From NCBI GenBank assembly GCA_015039315.1, contig WIDE01000071.1, forward strand, positions 65,080-129,079: a stretch of 64,000 nt of DNA, in the 5' to 3' direction. Every line of letters begins with the position of its first letter. Positions within the stretch are counted from its first letter, which is position 1. The position numbers and the translations under genes were made by a program. The stretch is from Clavulina sp. PMI_390. Lineage: Eukaryota; Basidiomycota; Agaricomycetes; Cantharellales; Hydnaceae. Below, in pieces: positions 9,673 through 21,409 of the stretch. The notes beneath the pieces are model-generated. The model ran no database searches, was not told the origin of the DNA, and was given only the letters and a program-made list of their open reading frames with translations.

Positions 9673-11211
9673 CTAGCCATCTAGGACAGCATTTACGTCT
9701 GGTACGTAGAACGGATCCTCTTCGGCCCTCATAAAGAAATTATTCCACTCGTTGTCAAACCAGTCTGAAAATGGGAACTGATCCATTCCTGCACGTACGA
9801 AGCCCCCATGCTCGCCAAGGTTAGCCCAGCATTCCTTCATGTACTTCTTTCGCTCTTTCTTGCTGGCTCTATACAACTCATCAGAGTCGTGTACAGAGAA
9901 CAATCGCCGGGAACGTCTAGCGAACTCCCCATTTCGGACTCGCTTCTCCCAAGCGTCGAGCAATCTCTGGGTATCTGCCCACTCGTTATTTACACGGAGT
10001 GCGGCAATGATACGAATGTGGGGTGCGGTGATGAGCTCCGTCACTAGCGGAGCGCAAATTTCGGAGTTGTGAACAACTATCTCGAGCAGTGGGTGAGATC
10101 GGCAAAATTGCGTCAAAAGCTCTGGATGGGCGGGACGAGCAACTACAGGAGTTGTATTGAGGACTCGAAGATTTGGGAAGTGAGCCTTGTCTAGTGGCTC
10201 AGGATCAAATGGGCCTGCATGTATGGTGAGTGTTGAGAGCTTGGGGGCTTCTAAAGCTTGGAGAGTCGATATTGGCGCCGCACCGCACAATTTGAGATGC
10301 CGAAGCTCGGGAAGGCGGAATTGTTGTACTTGTAACACCAGCGGTTCTGGCCCACCAACAGTCCCTGAATCCCAGGATAACGAGCAGAGACCTGCTGCGT
10401 TCTTGATTGCCTCGAATGCTGCCTGGAATTCCAGCGACCCTCTGATGATGAGACGATGTAATGCTGACGATGAAGGGAGGTGTGGCCGTAATATGTGAAG
10501 AAAGAATCCCAAAGTCTCGATACGGAAGTCCAGTTCGAGCTGCTCAAGCATCAGCGATTGAGATAAGTCAAGTACTAGTGGGGGCCATGGATCTTCTGCT
10601 TCCACTGCGGTGCAGCTCCCCCAGCCATCCAAATGTAACATTTTGACACCAGTAAGACGCCTTGGATCGTCATTGACGAGATTGAGGACGACTGAGTATG
10701 GAGCACCTGAGCGGAATTCTTCGCATCGTGGAAGTACGGGATGTAGGGATCGAGAAAGATCTTTGACGAGCTTCTCAGAAGCAGAGGGTGCGCGCAACAT
10801 GGAATCTGAGCAGTTCGCAGTGAGCGAAACTGGCATATTTCCCGAATAGTGGATTTCTCGCTCGAACAAATCATACTCTGCCTGGGGTATAGTGTATGTA
10901 ACTTCGGAGTTGGCTGCGTCATAATACGCGATCGGTTGTGGGAAGCTTGTAGTGGTCCAAAGGCCTTGGGTGCTCAGTGCCACCTCTCGCCAGTGAGAGC
11001 ACACAGCTGCTATAGAGGCTCGCAGCTTCCGCAGTCTGGTTATTGCTGCAGAGTGGTTACTTCCATCGGGCAGGCCATAATCTATAGATTGGAGGGATAT
11101 CTCGGAGAGCAGCTCAGAGGGAAGGGTGGTAATCGGAGAGCTGCGGCTCCGGCGACCAGCAGAAGACCCCTTTTTTAGTTTCAGACTTTTCATTGAGGAA
11201 AAGTGGCCCAT
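9673..11211 (-). CDS. F-box/LRR-like protein, subfamily B member 1
   Basis: From the first in-frame ATG (11211) the product has 512 residues. A short basic N-terminus (KSLKLKKG, RRSRS) precedes the F-box (TTLPSELLSEISLQSIDYG; AVCSHWREVALSTQGLW). The irregular leucine-rich region runs to about residue 400. The C-terminal tail FDNEWNNFF then EEDPFYVPD is the signature of this subfamily. The nearest relatives are the genes at 17939-19524 and 19755-21281 on the other strand. A splice-donor-like site upstream (GTGAGTG near 11303) hints at a 5' exon, but the phase does not fit a simple join, so the start at 11211 is preferred. Function by family: SCF substrate adaptor. Confidence 0.83.
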   Translation of the reverse strand: MGHFSSMKSLKLKKGSSAGRRSRSSPITTLPSELLSEISLQSIDYGLPDGSNHSAAITRLRKLRASIAAVCSHWREVALSTQGLWTTTSFPQPIAYYDAANSEVTYTIPQAEYDLFEREIHYSGNMPVSLTANCSDSMLRAPSASEKLVKDLSRSLHPVLPRCEEFRSGAPYSVVLNLVNDDPRRLTGVKMLHLDGWGSCTAVEAEDPWPPLVLDLSQSLMLEQLELDFRIETLGFFLHILRPHLPSSSALHRLIIRGSLEFQAAFEAIKNAAGLCSLSWDSGTVGGPEPLVLQVQQFRLPELRHLKLCGAAPISTLQALEAPKLSTLTIHAGPFDPEPLDKAHFPNLRVLNTTPVVARPAHPELLTQFCRSHPLLEIVVHNSEICAPLVTELITAPHIRIIAALRVNNEWADTQRLLDAWEKRVRNGEFARRSRRLFSVHDSDELYRASKKERKKYMKECWANLGEHGGFVRAGMDQFPFSDWFDNEWNNFFMRAEEDPFYVPDVNAVLDG

Positions 11212-12020
11212 ATCAAGGTCAAAGCCAACTAGTGAAGAACAGAGCACATCCGCGTTATCTAATCTTTTGTTTGATGTCTATCTTCTCGCGAGGGATTCAC
11301 TCACCTTGTAGCCAAATCGCGTGCACGAGGCACCTGGATCTGGAGAAAGACAATGGGAATCTTGCCACTCCTTGGGGACTCGGGAGCGTGAGGAGATGAA
11401 GAAATGGCGGAGAGTAGTATCTTCAATGTCTCTTATGGATGTGGCAACCGGCGATTGATGCCCACCGGTCATCGCCTGCTCCAAATAGCTTACTTCCCGG
11501 TAAACCTCCCATTTGCGCAGATGCTATTCGAAACAGTTTTCGCTTAATCGAATAAGAGATAAAGGCATTGCATTGCTGTTCAGCACAAAACTCCGTCGCT
11601 GACCAACTCACATTACACGGCCCAAGAGCAAGCATCTGGAGAGTCACATAGAGGCAAATGAGGCTCAGACGTCTTCCCGAGTTCTTTGACGAGGCTGATC
11701 GATTTCCAGCACGGTCAAGTAACTAAAGGAATTGATGAGTCGGAGAATGCATACTGGCTGAAGCAATGTGATGAGGAACACCACGGATGTCTTGTGAATA
11801 CGTAGATGCGAGAGCTTCGAGCTTCGAGCTCAGAGCGAATGGCTGCTGGACGTGGCCTAGAAAACGTTCATGAATCCAAAGTGCTGTATAGCCAGATAAC
11901 AGAAACCAGAGAATGGGAGAAAGAATGGATAGAGGACTAATGAAAGGAACTGATGTGATGATCAGTGGGTAATGTCCACAAAAGTACAGCATGTATGGGC
12001 ATATGAATGAATAACATAGA
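11212..12020. other. Intergenic between F-box gene and calpain
   Basis: Both flanking genes are on the minus strand, so this holds the calpain 3' end and the F-box promoter. A minus-strand open stretch at about 11480-11304 ends in a good donor site (AAG then GTGAGTG) and may be a 5' untranslated or coding exon of the F-box gene. Nothing else was recognised. Confidence 0.35.
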
Positions 12021-15000
12021 TCAGACCCCTCTCCAAGGATACATCTTCCCCTGCCTGATTTGACCATTAATCTGCACAATCTTAGCATCCCCTGTCTTTT
12101 TCGAAACTGCGAGGATAATCCCAGTGTTAGATTCGCGGCATAATCACCGAAAGAACTTCGCAATAACTCACAGACTCGCAATCCAAGAGCAAGCTCAGGG
12201 TCATCTGTAAGCTGAACTTCAGGGTTCATCATGATCCGCGCTGTTGCAGCCGCCGACGATACAGTATTCCCGGTAAGCCCACCAGCTGCCATAGCGGTCA
12301 GAGGCGACGAGGTGGTCGAGGTAGTCGATTGCATCGTATCGTTGCGAGGGGGTCTAGGTGGCCGAGTTATTGCCGTTGGGGTGCGCTCCGAGTCATCTGT
12401 TGATTGAGCGCGGGCAGGGACTTGGAGTCGATGCCTTATTGAGGAACTAGGGTCGGTATGGACACGATGTGCTCCAGCATGACCGCCTCTTCGCCGAGGA
12501 CGATGACCTCCATGAGTGCGTTGATTTGGATCGTTAGAATCGATCGTTACGGTGAACGAGGCATCTACGTCAATGCCCATGGATCCGATCTGAGGTGACC
12601 CCACGTTCCCTACCATCATACTGGGGCCGCGGCGCGGTAGATTGGTAGCCTTATGTACGCTGTCGGTACTCCCTTGTCGCATATGTGCTGGGGTATTAGG
12701 GAACAAGGGAAAGCTCGCCACTTGACCAACATCGTTGACAGTCGTGTGACTTTGTGCGTCATCGTCGTCCTCCCCTTCCGAATACCCTGAGACTTGAGAG
12801 TCACCATAGTCTGAATCGTCAACATAGGCATCATCATAGGCTTCGGGCCCAGGCGGGCTCATCATTGGCGAAGGTGTCCCAAGGGCGGCAAGTGCAGAAA
12901 TTGGAGGAGGCCCAGTGCTCCCGGGATGCAGTGCCTGAGGATATGGAAGGGGTGTGGCGTGTGCAATAGCTGCCTGATCTACAGCGTTTTGGATTGTGTG
13001 TAAGTCTCGGCCTGCCCACATTTCTGATGGGCGTCGCAGCCAATTATCGTGGGCACTTGATGGATGTGCGCGAGAGAAGCTGTCAGCGATCTCGTTCTCA
13101 TGTATGCTACCGCAGGGCTGGTCCATACTCACTCGACAGCAAAGTCTAGAAGCACACGGGTTTATCCTATTAGCCCAGCGCTATCAAGTTAGTATACCGA
13201 TGAGTGTGAACTCACTAGCTAATATAGAATGAGATTCAGACACAAGCGAGAGCACCTGTGCTATCTTTCTCGTGCTCCAGCGCGGCAGATTCTGCGATAA
13301 ATAGTCCTGCATTAAATTATTAGAGAGAAAGTCTGCTGCCTAGGCTGCCTTGGACGAGACTCACTGTACTTCTCACGACCTCGCTATCCACTCTGACGTG
13401 AACAACATAGTCACCGGCATCAAGGTCCGCTTCAGCGTTCACACTCCGAAGGTGAAAGATGGAGTGCCTAGACGCGACAATTGGCTCCGCTCCCCCTTGC
13501 TTGTACAATTGGAAGTCCAGTGAGAAGCGCATTCGGTCCATAACTCCTCTCCCATAACGGTCATCCAGCTTTGAGAGCACGAGTATGACAGGAGATCGGA
13601 CAGGAAGAGAGAATGTGACTTAAGAAAAGGTGTGGTTATTCAAATTATTCCGAATGACGGGATGAACGCCGAAGTGACCCACAAGAAATATCACCATAAT
13701 CCCACACTAGTCCTGGAAGCCGAATTCTTGCACTCATCCATAGTGAACTTGTCACCCAAGAAGGATCAAATAGTCTTGTCCGATGAACCAGTGTCCATGT
13801 CTTGAGGAAATCCTCGTATTCCATCACGAACGATCCATCATCACCGAACGAATGGCCAAGCTCGATGAGAGCAGAAAGCCACTCTGGGGTCCACTCACTT
13901 GAACCGTCCGACCAGCGTCCGGTCCACTCACTGTTACCCCAAGGGTTACGGATACGAAGGAAGCGCTTGCCTTTATGCTCGATCGCCTTGATGATGGAAT
14001 ATGCATGAGCTAAGTAACAGGCAAGAGCGATGTTAGATTATGGTTTACTACCAGATGACGGTAACACCCACCAGTATATAGCCCTATGTCGTATGAAAGG
14101 AAAGATTAGATTAGATTGAGAATGCAATGTACACAGTACCTGAACGAACCATTCACAGTCTTCTGGGGTGGCCCATAGCCGGGATCCATTGGATGTGTCC
14201 CAGACCCCACCCGGAGGTCATAAATCGAACAGCCGAACAGTCGGTCATCGTTGGCCCGGAGAAGTTCAGTTTTCCAAAATACGTCGGGATCCAGGATGTC
14301 CTTGGTAATTTGGAGCAATTGATATCAGTGACAACCAGATGATTTGCGTGTTCCTGGGATGACCCGCTCACATTTACGTGTATTACTGTTGAAACACCCC
14401 TAAACGGTTTACGTGTCAGCGCAGTCAAGTGTAGCACGAAGGATGAAGCAACAAACCCTGTGAGATCCTCCATGGCCTCTCCGACATGACCGCTGGTCAG
14501 AGCAGCATAGTCGCCGTGAAGCTTTGCATACGCTTTCTCCAACAGTGCTCTGTATTTTGACTTAGCCGCCGATTCCTGCATCGGATGAGGGTAAACACCT
14601 ACATCCAGGTTTCGTTTGATGTCGCTGACTTTGCAAAGTATAGCGATTTGCTTCCTAGTCGTGCCGTGCCATTGTATTTATCCTTGTCGTCATGATAAAG
14701 TTGTTGTTCCTGCAGCGAAGACCCATGTCAGTCTGAGGGATCATAATGGGGCTCACAATACACGACCTACTTTGGGCGTCAATTCCTCATACTTAGGCAT
14801 GGAAGTGTACAGAAGGCTGTATAGAGCCGTTATCAGGCGTTGTTTCGGAAATTTGGAGGGTGTCGAGCGGAACTTGAACATACTCATCAATCTACCCATA
14901 ACAAAGAGTCGATGTTGGGTAAGAGTAGCAAAACAGAGAGCCAGGAGTAACTCACAATGACGTCAACCCATACCCCATTTCTCTGGAACATAAAACCATA

Positions 15001-15679
15001 GACTCCAACCTGCTCATCACGAGCAACGCAGAAATGGTCAACAAGGCCAGGCATCGTTGCCACCGCAGCAGCGCCAGAAAGAAACCAGCAGTCCCCAAGA
15101 GCTCCTTGGACGACATCGGTAGAAGCAGCGCCATCTATGAAAAATTGTGGGGCTTGAAACGCCTGGGTGACGCGTTGGACATCTGAGGGATCGGAGCGGT
15201 CGTCCTTGGGTGTATCCAGACCATGTAGACACTTTTCTCGGTCCTCCTCGAGATCAAACTCTACATCTCTGTTTTCATCGCAGATCCAGCGTCATTGAGG
15301 AATAAACAACGAGCATGTTGAAAAGGGTTGCGCGTCGCACAGAGAGCATAAGCGCCGGATGAGCCCGAATCTCAGCATCTGGCACACGATCAAGATTGTT
15401 CCAAACTCACCGAAACCGAGAGTTTCGAGCTCTACACGCCTTTGCAATGGATGCTACGTTCTTTTTGACGCGCTCGATCCCTGCGTTGAGCTCATCGGTG
15501 ACCAACAGACCTGCTTTTGCTGGGGCCTGCTCGAACTGAACAATTATGGGACTAGACGGTGCTTGGCCACTACCACTTGGCAGAGGGGCTGAATCCGTCA
15601 TCGATGCCGGTGATGCGAGAGGATCATTTCTTGAAACAAGCGCTAGATGCCCTGACAAGATGGAGCTGAAGTGAACCAT
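12021..15679 (-). CDS. Calpain-family cysteine protease (peptidase C2)
   Basis: A many-exon gene. Exon 1 (15679-15411) ends [10 protein letters not shown] and joins [17 protein letters not shown]. The catalytic Cys is in [11 protein letters not shown] (exon 15268-14956), the His in [12 protein letters not shown] and the Asn in IRNPWGN, so the Cys-His-Asn triad is complete. [13 protein letters not shown] joins [14 protein letters not shown] across a 53-nt intron. A beta-sandwich (calpain domain III) follows ([25 protein letters not shown]). A long disordered region comes next, and the end is the fungal-calpain motif [14 protein letters not shown] with a stop at 12021. Very short exons occur: 8 nt (14891-14884) and 13 nt (13145-13133). 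Fungal calpains are calcium-type intracellular proteases; the substrate is unknown. Start at 15679 and some middle introns are tentative. Confidence 0.88.
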
Positions 15680-16507
15680 GGCAATGGCTCGTAGTGCGAA
15701 CTGAGCATTGTTGCCCCTTGCATCATGCGTATTCGTTTCCCAGCATTGACGCTGGTTTTCACATCATACAATTGTCGTCTCGTCGGTCATATGTGATAAC
15801 AATTATGATATTGACGAGTGCTGATCTATTCATAAATACTCAATGAAAGCCCTGTGGGTTCGATTGCCTGATCGACGGATATCTAGCATTTAATACACCT
15901 GACTCACTGCCCGACTCGGTATCATGTCACAAGAACTAGTTTTTTTTGACCGTCGGCATATGAAATACGTACGAGTGTCAGGGGCTGGGATTTTTGATCG
16001 TAACCAAACGGCTTGGTGAGACTCCAAGCCCGCCGTTGCCCGCCCATCCCCATACCTCCCATATCAAGACAATGTCAACGATCAGTTGTCGGCGACGTAC
16101 AATGTCGGGTACGGAGTGACGATCACCATTCTCCCATGGCACCAGCAATTTGTTATTGTTGTCGAATCACGCGGTACCTTTGATGGTGAAGCTCAGCCCA
16201 CCAGCTGCAGCAACATGCGGCTTGGGCAAAGTGCTCGACCTGACGATGCAGTGCTACAAGTGAATGAGGAAATGAAATGTCTGATGTCAGAATCGATGAA
16301 CGAGAGCGGCGGCCGAGCCATGGCAGGACCCCACAGCGAGCTCTGTGTGGCGTTCTCAACAAGAGCTCGTGATGTGGACGAACTCTGATCTAGGGGCGAA
16401 TGAGTTGATGGCGGATTGTATTGTATGGATAGGCAAGCATAAAGGTGCGTCGCATCCAAGATTGTACAACTGATTGTGCTTAGCCAGTAGCAGCAGAGAA
16501 AGAAGTT
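15680..16507. other. Intergenic, no gene recognised
   Basis: This 828-bp stretch separates the calpain 5' end from the hydratase 3' end. Open frames here lack ATG starts or convincing composition. The calpain promoter must lie here. Confidence 0.4.
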
Positions 16508-17707
16508 TTACTCCCCGGTGAATTGTGGCTTACGCTTCTCGGCAAAGGCGCCCATCCCTACATCACTATTAAGATGTTGTGATAATTTGCAAAATTACCA
16601 AGACTTACCTTCTTTCTGATCTTTTGTGGCGAACATGCTATGGAAGACTCTCCTCTCCAACCTGAGTCCCTCCGTCAAGTTCAGCTCATAAGCTTGAATA
16701 ACGGATGAAGATGGTGAGAACGAGATAGAATCTATAGCTGAGGGACCCATACCAGCATTGACAGTCTCCTTTGCAGCCTGCACAGAAACTGCCCCCTTTG
16801 TTCCAATCTTCGACGCAAGTTTGACCGCTTCCCTCACAACCTCGCCTTCCCCATCCCCCACCACCCGGCTCACAAGGCCCCATTCAGACGCCTGCTGAGC
16901 TGTGATATTCATGCCGGTAAGGATAACCTCCATCGCCCGGGATTTGCCAATGGCACGAGTGAGGCGCTGAGTACCACCAGCGCCAGGGATCACGCCTAGG
17001 TTGATTTCAGGCTGGCCAAAGTTTGCTGTTGGGGATGCAAGGATGATGTCACACATCATCGCAAGCTCACATCCACCACCCAACTGTGGTCAACAAGAAT
17101 CGAAAGACGCAATCGAGACGGATGCCATCGGGGAAACAAGGGCCAAAAAAGGTGCCATTAGAAACCGACGAGATTAGTGTCGACAACAATTGCGAAGCGA
17201 AAAGCAGGATGGGCAAATCTACTCACGGCGTACCCGCTGACAGCGGCGATGACTGGTTTCCGAATGCTACCCATACGGCGAGCCCAGTCCCCAAGGAAAT
17301 CGCCCGAGTATGCTTCCGAGAACGTTTTGTCTTTCATCTCCTTAATATCAGCTCCAGCTAGAAATAAATGTCAGACCATGGCAGGCTCGTGCATCAACCA
17401 GCAAGCCAAGAACATGATTGAATGGTATGGACGTACCAGCAAACGCCCTCTCTGAGCCTGTCAGTACCATCGCCGCGATACTGGAGTCCGCATCAGCTTC
17501 CTCCAGTGCTTCATTTAGCTCCTTGATGAGTGTTGAGTTGAGAGCATTGAGAGCCTTGGGCCGGTTAAGCGTGAGCAAGGCGACGGCTGGTTCAGGACGC
17601 GACACGAGAATAGTCTCGTATGATCTGCCAGTTGATATCCAGCGAGCGCTGACCGGTAGTGTCAGGCGCGTTCGCCCGATGTGGGATGCAAGGCGGAGGG
17701 TGGACAT
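16508..17707 (-). CDS. ECHS1-like: Enoyl-CoA hydratase, mitochondrial (crotonase family)
   Basis: Four exons (17707-17437, 17357-17227, 17083-16609, 16557-16508) give 308 residues. The Arg-rich, acid-free N-terminus ([17 protein letters not shown]) fits a mitochondrial presequence. Crotonase landmarks are present: [11 protein letters not shown], the oxyanion-hole motif [10 protein letters not shown], and the two catalytic glutamates in [11 protein letters not shown] and [15 protein letters not shown]. The protein ends [10 protein letters not shown]. It should hydrate short-chain trans-2-enoyl-CoA to 3-hydroxyacyl-CoA in fatty-acid and branched amino-acid breakdown in the mitochondrion. Length and motifs match the family; splice joins restore [10 protein letters not shown] and GYALGGG exactly, supporting the exon model. 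Confidence 0.95.
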
Positions 17708-17938
17708 CGCTGTTGTAGGCTGTTAGGATGTGCTGGTACACCGTTCTCACGACTTCAAAGTCATATATACGGGAAGACCATCAGGCTGTCAGCTCTCCTC
17801 TGACTTTGGTCGCCCCTTCACCATCTTCCGCCGGATAGATCTCACATTAAACCTATAGCCCCGTTTCTGATTCCTGTGACGAGCACTCTTACGCCTTCAA
17901 CGGCACTACTTACCGAACATCAGTGGGGGCGTAGCGTC

Positions 17939-19524
17939 ATGCCGCCTCACCACAGGGTAGGCACAACGGAGGAAGAAGCTGCGACCGAAACCGTATCCAA
18001 GCTCAGAGAACACAATCTTACTATTCCCGTCGTTATCCTTCCCCCAGAGCTCCTTGGCGATATTTTCCTCAGAACGATAGACCGTGACGTCCTTGGTCTT
18101 GGGAACCACTATGAGGTAGTACGTAGGCCTCGGAAATCGCGTCGCGCCATCACGGCCGTTTGCTCGCGCTGGCGCGACGTAGCGTTCAATACTGCAGCCC
18201 TTTGGAACAGTATCGGCTTCTCGCACCAATTCCGCTTACCCTCCAATAGCATTACCGGAACTACTCATGCTATTAAACAATCCAACATTGATTTTTTGCA
18301 GTCGGAATTCGATGCCGCAGGAAGCGCACCGATATTCTTGGCAGCACAAATACAGTTGTTAGGCACGGGCAGAGATGATCCTTCTGACTCTCAAAGCATT
18401 GCGGCCGAGGTATCAAAGTCTCTAGGCCCAGTATTTCCACGCTGCGAGTCGCTCTTCATGAGCGCCCCAGCAGGGGTGGCTCTTGCCTTGATCAACAATG
18501 ACCAAGTGCATCGGACCAACCTCAAGAAATTAAGCATGGCTGCACACGGTCACCTATCAGTTTCAAATATAGCACCCGCGCCTACACATTCAAAAATTAT
18601 CGATCTGTCCCAATCCCTACTTCTAGAAGAGATTAGAATTTGGCTATACTCTCCCAGTATCATTGACGACCACCCGACCGAAGAAATCGGGTTACGCCTT
18701 CCGGATACCTCGTCTTTGCGCCGCCTCATTCTGACAGGACATTGGCACTCTCAAATGACCTTGAGTGCCATCCTTTCCGCGTCAAAGCTATCCTCACTAT
18801 CTTGGATGGGCCCTATATCTAACCTGCCGCAGATACCCCCATACGCCAAATTCAGCCTCCCTCATCTGCGCCACCTCAAATTAGGTGGCACAGCCCCAGG
18901 CTCGGTTCTGAGCGCCTTGGATGCCCCAGAACTCCTCACACTCACCATCCCGAGCCCTAATCCTTCCGAGGCTTTGGAGGTATCTCGAGATCGTTTTCCT
19001 CTTCTACGGGTTCTCAATGCGACCAATAAGCATATTAGCCCGTCGATCCCCCCAGAAGTTGTCGCTCCATTTTGTCAATCCCATCCCCTCTTGGAGGTGC
19101 TCGTTGTGAGTGCAAATCTTCGTGGTGCGTTTGCTAGCAAGGTCGCCTCGGCCACATCGCTTCATCATCTTCGTTTGGTCGGTGTTGTTGGTGACGGGCC
19201 ACGGTGGAATGATCCGCCAGAGCTTCTCACTAAGTGGGCCGCACGTTTCGATAATGGAGAGTTTCCGGCGCTCTCTCACAGGGGTTCTTTGTCCATGGAC
19301 CTTATGAGCTGGATATCCCTAGCGCGGAAGCATGGGGTGGTTATGAAAGGGAATGTCTCACCTCCCTAGGAAACCTCAGCCCATTTGCTTGCATTAATTG
19401 GGATCGGTTCCCCTTTTGGCACTATTTTGATGAGGAATGGGACGATTTCTTTGCGAGAGTTGAGGCTGATCCATTCTATGTTCCTGATGGGCACACCCCG
19501 ATGCACTATCCGATGCCTATCTAG
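17939..19524 (+). pseudogene. F-box/LRR-like protein, subfamily B member 2, frameshifted near the end
   Basis: From ATG 17939 the frame encodes an F-box (VILPPELLGDIFLRTIDR, AVCSRWRDVAFNTAALW) and an irregular leucine-rich region closely matching the next gene. It stops at 19369 with a tail unlike its relatives. In another frame, starting at the GGGG run at 19281-19284 and running to a stop at 19524, the missing C-terminus appears: FPFWHYFDEEWDDFF, then VEADPFYVPD. One base is missing from the G run relative to the paralogs. The gene is either a recent pseudogene, a variant with an altered C-terminus, or an assembly error in a homopolymer. No intron fits, because coding similarity continues on both sides. 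Confidence 0.75.
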
Positions 19525-19754
19525 CAACTCCCCTATGTGTACTTGCGGCATCAGCAAACATCTAGCTACATACTTGTACCGATTTACCGAACGTTTGTCC
19601 GTTTTCACGCCGGATAGAAAGAATAGCATCTGTTGTCCCAATCCGTCGTCGTGGGAACTTGGGGCGTCAGGCCCAAACCAAACGACTTGAACTTGTATCA
19701 ACGTCTTGCGAGTGCTATACCGCTCCTTCTCTCTCCCTAAACTTGATACCTACA

Positions 19755-21281
19755 ATGACGCCGGATCCCAACCGAGATGGCGAAAATGCAGCCTCTGAAT
19801 CCTTGAGCGAGCTCAGGGACTGCGCCTCTGCAATTCCTATAATGGCGCTTCCACCAGAGCTCCTCGGCGAAATCTTCCTCCAATCCATAGATTATGGCGC
19901 TCTTGGTGAAGGAGACCACTTTGAAAGGATGTCCAAACTACGCAAAACACGTGGCTCCATCATATCTGTATGCTCCCGCTGGCGCGAGGTGGCGTTCAGT
20001 ACGAGCGCCTTTTGGAGCACAACAAGCTTCCCGCTCCCAGTCAAGGTTTCATACCTAGCAGGATGGGTGCCATCCCTTAGCATTCCGCCGAGGGCGTATG
20101 ATTTGTTCAACCTGGAGGTAGGCTCTGCGGGAAGTAGCCCGATATCCCTCACAACTCAGTTCACAGATTTTGGCACCGACTATGTACCATATTATGAACG
20201 CCTTGTACCGGAGTTATCACAGGCAATCTATCCTGTACTTCCACGCTGCAAGAACTTCGTGATCACTGCTCCAGCCCAGGTGGTACTCGGCTTGATCAAC
20301 AGCGACCCAGCACGCTTTGCCAACCTCAGAAGCCTCTCCTTGGATGCATCAGGAGGATTCCTAGGCGTTGACAGTGAAAAAATAAATCAATTAGGATCTG
20401 TTGATCTTTCTCAATCCCCACTCATCAGGGATCTTTGGATACGATTCTCAGTCTCCCCCGATCATCCGTTCTACATGAGGATATGCCTTCCAAATGCAAA
20501 TGCATTGCACCGACTAGTGCTCAAGGGGCCTTTTGATGTTCAAAGAATGCTTACCAACATCATATCTGCATCGAACCTACGTGCTCTATCTTGGGGCAGC
20601 CCTACGTCTGCACAACCACACGCCACTCCATATTCCAAGGTTTGCCTTCCAGGCCTTTGTCATCTTCAAGTATCCGGTGTAGAACCACGCGATATCTTGG
20701 GCGCTATTGATGCCCCTTGCCTCCACACGCTCACCATCTCGGGTGAACAAATACCCAAGGCTCTGAAAACGATCAAACACAAATTCCCTCTTCTGCGCGT
20801 TCTCAATGCAACTAGCGATCTCATTCGCGGGACGATTCCTCCCCAACTCGTTGCCGAGATCTGCGAATCTCATTCAATGTTGGAAGTGCTCATTGTTAGT
20901 GCGGACCTTCGTGGCTGGTTCGTCAAACTCTCGTCGCTTCGCAACATACGCCTTCTCGGTGCGATGGGAGATGGACCGAACTGGGGCGATACCGAGATTC
21001 TGCTCAAGAGTTGGGCTGAGGGGGCCAGAGAGGGGGAGCTCCAGTGGCGCTCCCGGCGGCTCTTCTCAGTGCAAGGATTTCACGAACTGGACGAGAACAG
21101 CGGGGAAGAGTGGGAAGGTTATGTGGAAAGGTGCTTTGCGCCCCTCGGAGACCTGAGTATTTTCGTCCAGTTGGGGCTAGACCGGTTTCCATACTGGCAA
21201 TATTTTGATCAGGAGTGGCATGATTTCTTCACGAAAGTCGAGGCTGATCCATCCTTCGTGCCTTATGATCCCAGCTATTAA
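19755..21281 (+). CDS. F-box/LRR-like protein, subfamily B member 3
   Basis: ATG 19755 gives 508 residues in one exon; upstream in-frame sequence lacks an ATG. The F-box (ALPPELLGEIFLQSIDYG; SVCSRWREVAFSTSAFW) is followed by leucine-rich segments with the family spacing (VDLSQSPLIRDLWIRF, LFSVQGFHELDE). The tail FPYWQYFDQEWHDFF then VEADPSFVP is complete. It is the tandem sister of the frameshifted gene 230 bp upstream and a relative of the minus-strand gene at 9673-11211. It is presumably an SCF adaptor; the leucine-rich region would select the substrate. Confidence 0.86.
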   Translation: MTPDPNRDGENAASESLSELRDCASAIPIMALPPELLGEIFLQSIDYGALGEGDHFERMSKLRKTRGSIISVCSRWREVAFSTSAFWSTTSFPLPVKVSYLAGWVPSLSIPPRAYDLFNLEVGSAGSSPISLTTQFTDFGTDYVPYYERLVPELSQAIYPVLPRCKNFVITAPAQVVLGLINSDPARFANLRSLSLDASGGFLGVDSEKINQLGSVDLSQSPLIRDLWIRFSVSPDHPFYMRICLPNANALHRLVLKGPFDVQRMLTNIISASNLRALSWGSPTSAQPHATPYSKVCLPGLCHLQVSGVEPRDILGAIDAPCLHTLTISGEQIPKALKTIKHKFPLLRVLNATSDLIRGTIPPQLVAEICESHSMLEVLIVSADLRGWFVKLSSLRNIRLLGAMGDGPNWGDTEILLKSWAEGAREGELQWRSRRLFSVQGFHELDENSGEEWEGYVERCFAPLGDLSIFVQLGLDRFPYWQYFDQEWHDFFTKVEADPSFVPYDPSY

Positions 21282-21409
21282 ATAATTTTCTGTCATTTAA
21301 TTGCAATACCCGTTGATGAAACACCTGTCATGACCTAGATGTACATTGATACATATAGCGAAAGACAATGACTCAACAACACGCCATGCTTTGACGACGA
21401 AACCGTGAC

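Noticed and set aside
11723..12020. Extension of the last calpain frame beyond 12021
   Set aside because: It reads through an intron; splicing 12171-12107 restores the LGLRVFSKK ending and a stop at 12021.
19655..19754. Extended N-terminus of the F-box gene at 19755
   Set aside because: The extra codons begin with TTG, not ATG, and are not conserved in the paralogs.
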